A stretch of 64,000 bases of DNA from Cytospora piceicola (lineage: Eukaryota; Ascomycota; Sordariomycetes; Diaporthales; Cytosporaceae), in contig JALQBC010000049.1 of the NCBI GenBank assembly GCA_023375675.1, positions 62,001 through 126,000 on the forward strand, in the 5' to 3' direction. A model generated the notes under the pieces. The model saw nothing but the letters and a program-made list of their open reading frames with translations, was not told where the DNA came from and ran no database searches. Below are positions 31,224 to 42,638 of this stretch, one piece after another (position 1 is the first letter of the stretch; the number at the start of each line of letters is the position of its first letter). A program made the translations under genes and the position numbers.

Positions 31224-31816
31224 CACATAATGAACGAGCCTTGAGCTCCAATCATTGCCCTTCGGTCTCCCATATACGGATTCAACGTCCCTAAAGGAGA
31301 AACTACACCGGATTTATGCTTGTATCATGCATATCGAAAAAATCATCTCAGGGTACGAGATTTGTGGCTGGACCTTCCTGTCATATTGCCAAAACTAAGC
31401 TTAACCGGGCCTCCGTCTCGATTATATATGCACTATAAAGTCCCGGCGCTAGCAGATGCGGTAATCAGATCCGTTACTTGTAGCCTCGGTGGTGATATTG
31501 CCTGCCTTCTGTGGAATGGCCTGTGGCGTGAACGTGATATTCCGCCACTGGGCAATAAGCTGTCGTCAAGCAAGCGACACAGACACTGGCATAGTTGTGT
31601 CGTGGCAACATGAGAGCCATACGGCCTTGGCGATAGTTCTAGGCGACTATAGCAACAAAGGGGGGGATGAGTGGCTAAGGGTGAATGTGGTTATAAAGCC
31701 AGAGACCCGCGACGGGATTGATCGTGTTCTCGTTCAGTCTCTATCCCACCAGAAGCCGCCTGTCACTCCCTAGATCCTTTGCCATAACTTCTCAAGACAT
31801 TCTCTGAGAGGACGCC

Positions 31817-33076
31817 ATGCGTTTCTCTACCTTCCTAGTCAACGCCCTTGCGGTGGCGCTGGTCTCTGCTCATGGAAACCACGACATCAAGCGGGAGCAG
31901 TTCATGCGCCGAACTCTCCTTGAGCACACCAAGAAGGACCTGAGTCACTGTGCCGACAAGATTAAGAGGAGTGGCCTCGAGGCTCGCAACATCCAGCGTC
32001 GTGCCAACCATCTTGCTGCTCTGAAGAAGAGGGGCCCTATTAAGAGTAGGCACCACACCCACAAAATCCGCACAACAGCACGACATAAAATTTGAGACTG
32101 ACTTCGAAAAAATACAGCTCGTGCCGGCGGCGTTGATGGCGGTCACCTGTCCACTGCCAACTACACACTCTCCACTGACGAAGAGACCATCTTCGCGAGC
32201 AACAACTCTTGCGTGCTCAGCCCTGAGGTCACCGAGGGACCGTACTACGTTGCTGGCGAGTACATCCGCTCGGACGTCGTGGAGGTGCAGGTTGGTGTTC
32301 CTCTGCACATAGAACTCCAGGTTCTCAATGTGGACACTTGCGAGCCAGTCACGGATGTTTACACTGAGATCTGGCGTAAGTTATTTTATATGCCACCCCT
32401 TCAATACACCCACTCTCCTGGGTTTCCTCGGCGGGGCTCCATACTGACAATTCCGTACGCAGATACCAACGCGACGGGCGTGTACTCCGGTGTCTCAGCT
32501 GGGAACAACGGCAACTCAGGCAGTGTGACCTCCAACCTGGACGCCACCTTCCTTCGTGGTTTGCAAGCCACCGATGACGACGGTGTTGTCATTTTCGACA
32601 CTCTCTTCCCGGGCCACTACACCGGCCGCACTGCCCACATTCACGTCCTCGTCCACCCTAACGCCACTGCCCAGGCCAACGGAACCGTCCTGGACACCAC
32701 TGCCTCTCACGTCGGCCAGGTCTTCTTCGACCAGGACCTTATCACCGAGGTTGAGGCCACCGAGACCTACTCTGCCAACACTCAGCCGTTGACCACCAAC
32801 GCTCAGGACGGCATTCTCCAGCAGGAGGCTGCGAGCAGCGACCCCTACCTCGAGTACGTCTTGCTCGGCGATACCGTTGAGGATGGTCTTCTGGGCTGGT
32901 TGGCCTTCGGTATCGACACCTCTCTGTCCAAGCAGGTCAACGCCGCTGCTACCCTGTACGAGACTGGTGGTGTGGCCAGCGCTGGCGGCGGTGGTGGTCC
33001 TGGAGGCCCTGGCGGCGGCGGTGGTGGCGGCTGGCCTTGGGGCGGCGGTGGCGGCTGGCCTTGGGGCGGCAACTAA
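31817..33076 (+). CDS. Secreted intradiol ring-cleavage dioxygenase
   Basis: About 366 aa in three exons (31817-32045, 32118-32375, 32463-33076). It starts with a signal peptide (MRFSTFLVNALAVALVSAHG) and a basic propeptide ending LAALKKRG, which suggests cleavage by a Kex2-type protease. The catalytic domain reads SCVLSPEVTEGPYYVAGEYIRSDV, EIWHTNATGVYSGVS and GHYTGRTAHIHVLVHP. Tyr in GPYY, the Tyr near the repeat of that motif, and the two His of HIHVLVH are the expected non-haem Fe(III) ligands, with Arg beside them. The family opens catechol-type rings between the hydroxyls. Extracellular fungal members act on lignin- or plant-derived aromatics or phenols. The last 40 residues are a Gly-rich tail with two GGGWPWGG units, unusual for the family. 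The exact substrate is not known. Confidence 0.93.
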
Positions 33077-33435
33077 GAGGTTGAAAGAGCTTCATGATTC
33101 ATTTGGGTAGTTCGATGGGGATGAGGTTGAGATCGAAGCTGGCATGTGTTTTACTCAACCACAGTTGCTCTGAACTGTGAGGCAATATAGTAGAATCTGG
33201 TTAGCGCCTGAAAGTTGTTGAAAACTAAATGGTTCATATTGTTGATGAACAAATGATACCTACTTCCCGTGAGTAGTCCGCAGTATGATGAATTTGTTCG
33301 TCCCCAAAGCTCCCGGCGTCGTACTACCAGTAAGGACATGGTCCACGTCGCCTTATATCGATTGACGATAGCCAGCATTTCCTTTGCAAGCATTTCTCTC
33401 GCATGCCTCCAGCAACACACTTCTATCTTGTCGCC
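33077..33435. other. Convergent intergenic spacer
   Basis: It holds the 3' ends of the dioxygenase and of the ABC transporter. Nothing else was recognised. Confidence 0.55.
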
Positions 33436-36400
33436 TCAACTTGCATCGAAACTGCCTTCTGTGATCAACGTTTGTGGGTTGCCTTCTCTGACGATTTCCC
33501 CTTTTGACATGACAAACATCCTATCGAACCCCATTACAGACTCAAGCCTATGGGCCACAGCCACAACAGTATAGCCCTTGAAGACTTCCTCGATCACCTT
33601 CATAGTAAACATCTCGGTATCCTTGTCCACGCTTGAAGTAACCTCATCAATGAGCAGTATACCACTTTTGGTTCCAGCCTTGCGGCGAAGACCGGCGCGG
33701 AGGACAGCGATAGCGAGGCTAAACAGCTGTTTCTGGCCCTGACTAAGTGCGTCTTTGCCAATTTCAGAATGGAGCCCGCCGGCTCCTTCAACAATATTCC
33801 ATAGTTCAACCTGCTTGAGAGCCGTCTTGCACTCCTCTTCGGTAGCCTTCGAATGTGGATCAAGAGCGTCTTTGAATGTTTCGCCGGCAGCTAGGAAGAC
33901 CATGTCCTGTGGGATGGCGATGATCCTCTGGCGAAGGGTCTCACGGTCAATTCGACGAAGGGGGAGGCCGTCAATGGTGATGTTCTCTGCGTGTTCAGGA
34001 ACCGGGTCAAGTAGACGAAGGAAAAGCAAGATCAGCGAGGACTTGCCACTACCTGTCCTCCCGATGACCGCGACCTTCTCGCCGGGCTGGATGTGCATGG
34101 AGATGCGCTTCAGAGCCAAATCCCTTCCATCTTCAACGTCCTTGAAGTTATACTTCTCGTAAGAAGCATCAACCCCCTCAACAATGACCTCCCCTCTCTC
34201 AGGCCAACTCGCTCCCGGCCGCAAATCCTCACCCATCTTATGCTCCGTTCCAGTCTTCTCGCCGAAGTCCTTCAGTCGTTTCACCGCACCAAGACTGGTC
34301 TCGAGAAGGACCCAGGACTGTACACTACCATTCAGGAGATTACCAAACTGCATCAGGGATACTAATCCCGCGCCCACATACCCAGCTCGCTCAGAGACTG
34401 ACGATAACTGTGTTGCAAGAGCAGTGGCAGACACAGCTACAACCGCAACGATCAAGTTGAGCACGAGTGCGAGCCAGATTTGAATCATTTCAAGGAGGTA
34501 TGCGGGTCGCTGGCTGTCGTCGAGGTACTTGTGGTTCTGCGTCGTATACGGAGCTATCCAGCCAAAAGCTCGGATGGAGGCAATGCCTCGCACCGTATCC
34601 TGGAACTGGGCGTATAGGGGGCTTTTGTTCTCGAGTTCGAGGAGGCGAAGCTGTCTTGACGTGCGGAGGTAAATCTTTGCAATGGCAGATATCACTATGA
34701 AGAGGGCGGGGTAGCCGACTGCGACGAGGGGCGTACCAATGGCTATCACGACAGCTTGGCCGAAGGACGTGAAGGTTGAAAGGACGGTGTTGCTGACGGA
34801 GCGCGGTAGAACCATATCAAGCAGGTTAATGTCCTGGGAGAACAGGTTGACTGTGATGCCTTGGTCCGTCTTGGTGAAGTATCGCAGTGGAGCGGCCATG
34901 AGAGCACTCACCGCCCTCGAATGTAACATGGTGCCTCCGACTCGTCCCATGCCCATATCTGTGCTGGCTATAAAGAGGCCCAGCGCGATTATACCTGAGA
35001 ATTGTAGGGCAACATAGATACCGAGGTAGAAGGCGTTGACGTGACTTAAGTTTCCAGGGACGTGGAATGTGTTGTCCGCCCAGTAATTGAGCCAGAGGGT
35101 GCCGAAGTTCCAAGAAATTGTGAATATGGTGGCTGTAGCGAGTACGGCGAAGATGATAAATGGGCCAAAACAGCCAAAGTAATACGCATAGACAGATGTA
35201 TCGTTGATGTTGCGCATCGGGTCTTTCGTATTGTCGTGTCTTTTGGATGAAATTCCATCTATGTTCAGGTCCTTTTTGTGACGGGGCTTTGTTTCCCCAT
35301 TGGCATCCACCGTTTCAGTGTCTGCATCAATGGTCAAGCTGGCCTGACCGTCTTTCAGAACATCCTCAGGGCCACCCTGGTTGACGATGTTGCCTTGTGC
35401 ATCGAGGGCGATGAGTAATTCAGCACGGCCAGAATACTGGAGCGAGTGAGTGCACCATACCACAGTCGCTCTTCTGCGGCGCAAGAAACCACCTGGTCCG
35501 AAGAGCTGTCGAACAACCTCGTCTGCTGTTGGTCGGTCAAGGCCGACTGTGCAATCATCTAGGATGTATATGTCAGCATTCAGATACAATGCACGCGCAA
35601 GGGCAACACGTTGCCTCTGACCACCACTGAGCGAGGCACCGCCGCTGCCGATCTCGGTGTCATCTGCTCGAGGAAGCGCCTGAAGGTCCTTCTTGAGCAT
35701 GACTGTTTCCAGGACCTCCTCGTAGAGGTGGCCGTCAAAAGGCTCGAAGCCGATGATGTTGGACCGTATGGAGCCACCAGTGAGGAATGGAGTCTGATCG
35801 CAATAACCGATCCGGGATCTCTTCAGATGGAATCGGATGGTACCTTCGGTGAAGGGAACCTCGCCCAACAGTGCCTTGCAAAGTGTCGACTTCCCAGCAC
35901 CAACGGGGCCACTGATAATGGTAAGTTGCGATCTGGGAATCCTTGCACTAAGACCAGTGCATTGCCATTTATCCTGAGTCCAGCCCACACTTGCGTCTTC
36001 GAGTGATATGGCGACGCATTCTCCCTCGAGGAAATCTCCCGATGACTCATCGAATACGCGGTAGTCAGAACGCGGCTCCCGTTCGAGGAACTCATGAATT
36101 CGCTTTAAGCTCGTTAGAGATGCCAGGATACTAGGGATTCTCTGAAGCAGCTGACTCAACGGGCTCGTGACCAGCATCAAGTAGGACAGGCTTGCAAACA
36201 CCTCCGCCATTCCCAGCTGCCGTCCGGCCCACAAGAATGTTGCTAGGGGCGATAGGAACTGTGGTGTAAAGGCAGAGGCAACAGAGAAGATAAGGATGAG
36301 CCGGAATGTGCCTGCAACCTGCTGCTCGTCATCTCTAGACCTGTGCAACAACCTAGTAGTAGACCCTGCGAGGCCAGATAACTTCAGAGCTTTTATATTT

Positions 36401-37927
36401 GAAACCACAGCGTTCGTTAGTGAAACTCTGCTCTCCGTTCTCTTTGTCCACTTTGCCATCGCCGGACCGGTGTATCTGCTGACAGCGGAGGTGCTCAACG
36501 CGGAGACCATAACAACGAGAAGAGGCGCAATGAAGGCAGCTCCGAGCTGGCGTTGCAGAAGCCAAGTAGCCAGGACAACTTCCACAGTATTGGCCCAGAG
36601 GTCGTGCAGGGGATACATGCCGCTTGTGATGCGCTCGACGTCTATACTCATGAGTGTCAGGACGCCCGTGTCAAGATGACTGGAATTGAGTTGTGTCGCC
36701 TTTCGAAAGATGGCCGTGACAAGTGCGCTTCTGGCTTTTCTCAAGGTACGGCTGTGAAGCCACCAAAATGTGGAGGTTGAAAATGCCAGGCCGGAGTAGA
36801 TGAGGATACTTGCTAGTATCAAGCCAAGTCCAACTTGGCGACCGGGGGCATCGGACTGTAGGTGAGTGATGAGGCTCTTGATAAAAAGGGGCTGGCAGAA
36901 CGACAAGGCCACCATGGCGAGCCGGCTTGGTACTGGTTGAAGTAGTGACCAAAAGATAGACCTGGGAAGGACGAGCAGCAATTTGATATTTGGGTAAAAC
37001 TTGATACTGAGCCAAGTCATTTGGAAATTCCTGGACTGTGTGTCTGCCGAAAGGTCGGAGTCGAGAAGGTATAGATCCTCAGTGTCTAGGATCTTACTGT
37101 TGCCGAGCAGAATCAGAGGGCTCAGCCAAGACATGAATAGCAAGCTGTAAAGACCGCTTGTCACCTCCGGAGGTGACTTTTCGAGCCTTGTTTTCTGACA
37201 GTATCCTTTCGGAGTTGTCTCCAAAATTGCGATTGTGGCAGTCATCGCTGTCGCAACGATGAAGAGGATAGCGTAGGGCTGGAGCCCGGAGACCAACAAT
37301 ATCGTCCGACATCGGATGATACCCAGTACCAGTTCAACGATGAGGTATGAGTTGATGAGGATAGATGTTCTGCGCGATCGTGTTTGCTCCAAATACGACA
37401 GCCAGGCCATGGCAGGCGAAACAAGAGCTGACAAGGCAGCGGAAGCCAACCTGACAGCTTCAAGGCCAGGTGGATCCCATGGGACAAGTCCGAGTAAGGC
37501 CCAGTTAAGGATGACCCATATGGATATCGCAAGCTGAGAAGATGTGAGTCTTTTTCCCAAGTGAGAGAACAGGACCCATTGCAAAAGCACGATAAGCACC
37601 TAGGCATAGAAGACTTACAAGCTTGCTGTAACCCAGAACCGAACCCCTACCGACACTGATTACGGGCTTTCTTGTCATGATCCAGATCCGGTATGTCGAC
37701 AAAGTTAGAAAGCAAGCTGAAGGCAGTATAGATAAAACAATCTCTTCGAATAAGAGCGTGAAATCGAAATCACCCCGGCAGCCTGAGACAAAAGGTCCAA
37801 AAGCAGTGTCATTATAGCATATGGGGTTGGACGTCTTGTTGATAGTGAACTGACCTACCACCAAGTTCAATGAATATTGAGGTGATTGGCGGAGTGTCCA
37901 GTCACCTGGGGAAAACTGGACCTTCAT
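33436..37927 (-). CDS. ABC transporter, ABCC (MRP) subfamily, full-size
   Basis: A plasma- or vacuolar-membrane exporter of about 1468 aa with the arrangement TMD0-TMD1-NBD1-TMD2-NBD2. Two exons, 37927-37619 and 37533-33436, are separated by an 85-nt intron (GTAAGT to TTCTCAG). This joins GYSKL to LAISIWVILNWALL in agreement with the family. NBD1: Walker A GPVGAGKSTLC (about 645), signature LSGGQRQRVALARAL, Walker B IYILDD. NBD2: Walker A GRTGSGKSSLI (about 1259), signature LSQGQKQLFSLA, Walker B GILLIDEVTSS. The catalytic Glu is Asp in NBD1 and Glu in NBD2, the asymmetry typical of ABCC proteins. The N-terminal segment FGPFVSGCRGDFDFTLLFEE also fits fungal ABCC members. Likely substrates are glutathione or other conjugates, or drug-like amphipaths. 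The overlapping frames at the 5' end could mislead automatic gene calls. Confidence 0.94.
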
Positions 37928-39341
37928 TTTGAAAGATTCCCAGGGTCGTTTCCCACAGCTGAGAAGAAATGGACAACTAATTATCGAAGAATCAGGTAAT
38001 ACAGACTATCAAAAAATGCCTTCAACAGTAATTGCCACAAGATACAACATTGAACATCTACTGTTCTTGAGTCCATTATTTAAGTCATGAAGATAGGCTA
38101 CAGTATCTTACGCGTAGTACCGGCGAGTCTAATCCGGTTAGCTTGATATATACTACGGATTACAGCTAATTGAGTACTCTTATCATAATAGCCATGTATA
38201 TATATAGGGCGCGTACATTAGACTGCAAAGGTTGCGAAGGTAAATACTTCGGTATCTAGAGAGTGGAAACTGATAGGTTCGTTCTGATACGCATAATTGA
38301 GGCACGCATTGATGACGACTGGACTATACTTGAGCTATATTCACGAAAGATAACGCAAAATTCACAATTAATAGGCTTGTTCTCCTTACTTTTCAGATTT
38401 TGAAGGACCGAGACTAAGGTTACTGTCTTCGTATTAGAGCGTACGATATGGCACCAACATGGACAGCTAGCGAAGTCATATATTTACTCGTGAATACTTG
38501 GATTTCGGTCAAAGTAAGCGTGATAGCCGTGCTGAATGACCCAGCCTTGTGCTTTCCTCTGCGGATTGATCGAAAAGGGTGGGATTTCGCTATATCCATT
38601 ATCCAGATTCTCAATAATATTTTCGAGGACCGCCTGTTCTATCCTCTCTTCCATATACTATGTATGAATACCCCTGTGAATATGGGTCTTTAGACTGCGG
38701 CAATAGCCACGAAGCCACGGTTCCAAGGTCTTGCTACGCACTATTGGTCAATGAGAAATTAAATGACCTCTAAGAAATGGCATGGGAAGGTTTGTGTTAT
38801 TCCTCCTGGTCTAGGGTCACTTAAGTTCTATGGCTTCGGTCCCCTGCACGCCGAGGGCTCAGGAGGAGGAGCTTCCAGTGTCACCGGGGGGGGGGGGGTA
38901 GTACAGTCACTGCCGGGGCCCGGCGATCTACATAGACGGACCTCATGGGGATCCGATCCTATGGGAACTTTGCCGTGGTGTTCGAAGCGACATCAAACCA
39001 TGATCAGCACAAGTGCATATTGAGACGACGTCATCGTCCGACTTTGTCAGCCTGTCAACATCATTCACCCGGGACGGGGAAGCAGCACAGCCACCCGCCC
39101 TCGACCACAAGCTATATATGCCAAGACACATGAACCCAAATACGCCTGTGTGAAGGTTTGCCACTTGACAGGAACACCTAAGTCTTTATAAACTTCCACG
39201 AACCACTTGGAAACTTGGCATCTTGGCCCTGGAGTGACCTGTATACCTTTCGGGACAACTAGACTACGAACCACAACACCAACAACCATCTTACTCTCTG
39301 CCAACTTGCTGCATCCACCGGTTATATACACAACAGCAACC
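37928..39341. other. AT-rich intergenic region with a poly-G tract
   Basis: The left part (about 38000-38460) is AT-rich with many TATA-like words. A run of about 13 G at 38886-38898 interrupts the right part. The small open frame at 38448-38693 lacks any family feature. The PMP3 promoter should be close to 39300, with CA-rich leader sequence. Confidence 0.5.
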
Positions 39342-39673
39342 ATGTCTCGTCCGCCATCCTCAACCACAGATGTGATCGACTACATTGTTGCTATCTTCCT
39401 CCCACCGGTGAGCTCCCCATCCAAGAGGGCCTTACCCATGTAGAGTTCTTGCTGAAATCTTGTCCAGCTGGCGGTGTTCTTCAAACGTTCTTGCGGGTGC
39501 GACTTCTTTATCAACATCGGATTGACTATACTGGGCTGGATTCCAGGTCTGCTTCATGCTTGGTGGATTATTAGGTACGTATCGGAAATCAACGGAAAAC
39601 CATGAAGTATGTTGGAGGCATCACTGACATACCATATAGCAAGTACGAGAAGCCAGCCATCCGTCGTGTCTGA
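39342..39673 (+). CDS. PMP3: Plasma membrane proteolipid 3 (PMP3 / UPF0057 family)
   Basis: A very small hydrophobic protein of 68 aa in three exons (39342-39407, 39468-39574, 39640-39673). The spliced protein starts MSRPPSSTTDVIDYIVAIFLPP, continues AVFFKRSCGCDFFINIGLTILGW and ends IPGLLHAWWIISKYEKPAIRRV. Two transmembrane helices separated by a short Cys-containing loop, the IFLPPLAVFF core and the LGWIPGxxHAxW signature define the family. PMP3 proteins sit in the plasma membrane and in yeast affect membrane potential and tolerance to salt and cations. The split makes it invisible as a long open frame. Introns are 60 and 65 nt with standard sites. Confidence 0.95.
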
Positions 39674-40931
39674 GGCTTACGACAGATGAATCCGGCCTAG
39701 GGTCACCCGCAACACTTGTAGTGAGCCCTACGTTCCACTGATTCTTCTTGACGGGGAAGCGGGACATTCTCTCAAGCACACACCGTCATTCCACCAAGCC
39801 TTGAAGAATTTCATTTCAGACTCACCCATTTATATTGATCGTTTTGCGGTGTTGACGCCGGACTTTTCGATTTTGATGGTTGGAGTAGGGCAAGGGGATA
39901 CGAGGAGCAAGTTGCAGCCTCACCGCCAGGCTTACAAGAACATACCCGAGAATTGACACCAATCTGAAACCTTAATCCGTATGTTTTGTGTTTAGTTTAA
40001 ACGGTGCGGTATGTGTATAGACTGGTCCCCTCTTTGGACTGCTACCTGGGAAGACATAACACCGGCATCCGACCCCGAAATGGACTTGACCAGCCTCCGG
40101 ACGACGTAGTCTTCCGGCAGCCAATAATCAATAGTGATATCACATTCTCCTCCGTGGGATGAGGAAACTGGTATGTCATGTCGTACAAAGATCGGTACCG
40201 TTTGCAATGTCATTTCAACCGCCCCATACGGACCATTACCGGAGGTACACCATTATGGGCGGTGACAAGCAACACATGTGCCTCGCACTCTCATTGGCGT
40301 TGTTTCAGGCACACATACTATGGGCCGGTAGTCTGGATTGGTGAAGATCAGTCACGCGTTTGGCATTGACCACCCTCGATTGGATCTGAATATCATGAAG
40401 GAAGGTGAAACGCTCTGCGTTGGTGGTGACGGACGGACGGACGTGAGGCATCGATGCTAGCTGTGGGTAATTGTCTGTAGTCCACCTGGCATGCGTGTCA
40501 GGAAGAATTGATGCGGTATATGTGTATTGATCATTGTGACTATTGATAGCAAAGCTTAAGCTGACTGGCAACGGTACAGCTATGGAGAGGGGGGTAGGGA
40601 GAGCTGGCTATAGGCACAGTCACGGTAAAGGAGTACTGAAAGGGGGGCGTATAAGTACCTGACAGAATTGACTGGCAAGAAGCTATTGGTCACCGGTACA
40701 CCTATTCATGGAGCTTACTTGTGCTGTATTGCCTTGAAAACAGAATGACAAGTTGGTTGATTATAGCAGTTGTGAGATAATTTGGTCAAGGTCTCGGTAC
40801 CTAGGTAGTAAGAGAGGCCAGAGGCCAAATGGTGAGGTTGAGATAGAAGCGGTGGCGCTCTGACCGTCCAGATGTCGTGACTTCAATGTAACTTGAGGAT
40901 CCGCAGGCTTGATGTGGGACTGTTTTGGAGG
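39674..40931. other. Intergenic region left of the transposable element
   Basis: No coding or RNA gene was recognised. A perfect TACCTAGGTA copy lies at 40798-40807. Several small frames (40159-40369, 40305-40571) have no supporting features. Confidence 0.5.
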
Positions 40932-40933
40932 TA

Positions 40934-40971
40934 TGGTGCGCGACAGGTGCTTCTCTGCGAAAACGGGTTTT
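40934..40971 (+). repeat. Left terminal inverted repeat of the element
   Basis: Thirty-eight bases matching the reverse complement of 41517-41554 at every position. Sequence similarity ends where an A on the left faces a C on the right, marking the repeat boundary. Confidence 0.9.
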
Positions 40972-41516
40972 TAGGTAGGGTCACACCCTTAAGGCTGTTA
41001 CCTGAAAATTAAATATATATTTCTACTTTTAAAATCTATTAAAATATATAAAAAATAATAAAAAATAATATTATATTACTTTATAAAATACGTATTAAAC
41101 GTATATTTAACTTTATTAATTACCTTACTCTTTTATAGAATATCTATTAAAAAGAATAAAAGTTTTTATATAATTCGAGAGAGTAGGTTTAGTAAATCGG
41201 AGGTGCGGGATACCTCCCGGTAGTGCGGGGTACTTCCCGAAAATTTCTTCGAATCCGGTTCGCTAAAATTTTCTTATCGGAAGCGGGAGCTTATCGTCGA
41301 TAAGATTTAACCACATTAAAACTTCAAACTCTCTTTCTACTATTTCTTATATTGTCTACTATCTATTATAGATATAGAGAATCTGACTTAATATATATAG
41401 ATGCTATCCTTAAGTCTATCGGAAAGTCTATTTCGTTTCTTGAAAATCTGAAAATTAGGGATAAGAATCGGAGAATTCACTAAGTTACCTGGGCCCTGGG
41501 CGTTTGGCTATTGACC

Positions 41517-41554
41517 AAAACCCGTTTTCGCAGAGAAGCACCTGTCGCGCACCA
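41517..41554 (-). repeat. Right terminal inverted repeat of the element
   Basis: Mirror copy of the left terminal repeat, followed by TA at 41555-41556. Confidence 0.9.
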
Positions 41555-41556
41555 TA

Positions 41557-42638
41557 GGAGGTTCTAAGGTTCCAGGGTTGACTCATCCTTGTCTTTCAGG
41601 TCCTGGCAGCCTTCTGGACCAGCACACGTCCCTTACGCAGTAAACTCTCTGACAGGGGGCCTGTGACCCGACAGTGTTGTGCACTAACAATTTGGTGGTT
41701 GACGGTCGGTTGACCTAATCACGGAAACCACGGAAAACACAATCTCGACTCAGATGAGGTCTCCTCCTTGGATTTCTGCTCCATCCTTGTCGCCTGTCAG
41801 GCCTGTTAGGGTACCTCTGGGGACTAAGCAGAAAAGCCGCAGCACTACCACAGACTAACCAACGACTTGGCAAGCCTTTGCCGCCATCTGTGGAGCTGGG
41901 GGTTTGTTGTTGGTCTCCATGTTGTCCAGGCTGTCAAGGTTGTCTCCCCAATTGCTGTCTAACCTCATGCCCGGTTCCTTGTCTGCATACGGATCCGTAC
42001 GTACTAAGTAGCTTGGCTGATCTTAAGAGGCCACTTGGGACAATATTGTCTGTCAGTCTGTCTGTTGGCCCCCCTCTCCCCAATTTGAAGTCTCATCTCG
42101 ACATGGACAACAAAAACAACAACACCAATAACAATAACAACAACCGCTCCGGATTCAGCAACTGTTTGACCGCAAGGGCCGGAACCTATTCTTGGCCTCA
42201 TCCACGTGCTTGAGTGTCAGCGGAAGGTGGACGCGAACCCACTCTACTCCCCACTCTCTCTGCTTCCCTCAACTTCCTCGTTCAATCAAACAAGGCGAAC
42301 TGCCGCGACAGCGACGTCACAACGCTCTGAACCTCTGAAACTTCGACCTCTCCGTACCTTTCACCAATACCTAGCAGTTGCATCGGATTAATACCAAAGT
42401 ATCCCCTGGATCTGTACCTATCTCCGTACCGCCCTTCGACGGTTTTGTCCATCAACACAGACATCCGTCAAGGCCACTTCCTAGCAGCACCCATCAGATA
42501 GACAGACGTCTCGTACAAGCCCCTTCAGCTCCTGCAGCTTCTGCTCGGGCTCCAGCTCCGGGCTCCAGGTTCAGGGCGACTACTCAGGTTCTCTACGGTC
42601 ACGAATCGGAGGCTCCCAGAGCTCCCCTTGCTGCGAAA
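41557..42638. other. Promoter and leader region of SIP5-like gene
   Basis: The sequence holds pyrimidine-rich and CAA/AAC-rich tracts (e.g. 42106-42150), as is common in fungal promoters and 5' leaders. The frame open from 42378 is in phase with the gene, but its residues do not resemble the family and the Met-Gly start at 42639 is preferred. Small upstream frames (41878-42213) could be spurious or uORFs. Confidence 0.5.

Larger units (their letters stand above)
29653..31816. other. Poorly resolved region with possible gene fragment and hairpin
   Basis: This long stretch between two plus-strand genes has several overlapping plus-strand frames. Those at 29698-30108 and 30345-30944 have coding-like codon use and hydrophobic segments but no recognised family and no convincing joint model. 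A strong hairpin lies at 31131-31223. The promoter of the dioxygenase should occupy the right end. Confidence 0.45.
40934..41554. mobile_element. Non-autonomous DNA transposon (MITE-like) with 38-bp perfect terminal inverted repeats
   Basis: The left end begins TGGTGCGCGACAGGTGC and the last 38 bases are the exact inverse complement of the first 38 (ending at CGGGTTTT). Each end is flanked by the dinucleotide TA (40932-40933 and 41555-41556), consistent with the target duplication of the Tc1/mariner-Pogo superfamily. Total length is 621 bp, and no transposase-like open frame is present. The interior (41000-41210 and again 41330-41460) is very AT-rich, unlike the GC-rich ends. A GC-richer island near 41205-41240 holds the near-duplicate words GTGCGGGATACCTCCCG and GTGCGGGGTACTTCCCG. 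It would have to be mobilised in trans by a full-length relative elsewhere. The TIR sequence is not one I can assign to a named family. Confidence 0.85.

Noticed and set aside
37505..37599. Apparent 19-nt intron or frameshift at the 5' end of the ABCC gene
   Set aside because: An 85-nt intron (37618-37534) with standard donor and acceptor restores the family sequence, so neither a tiny intron nor a frameshift is needed.
38448..38693. 81-aa frame with hydrophobic segments
   Set aside because: Short, AT-rich region, no family features and no splice partners.
38886..38898. Run of about 13 G
   Set aside because: A simple homopolymer; its exact length is unreliable and no function is indicated.
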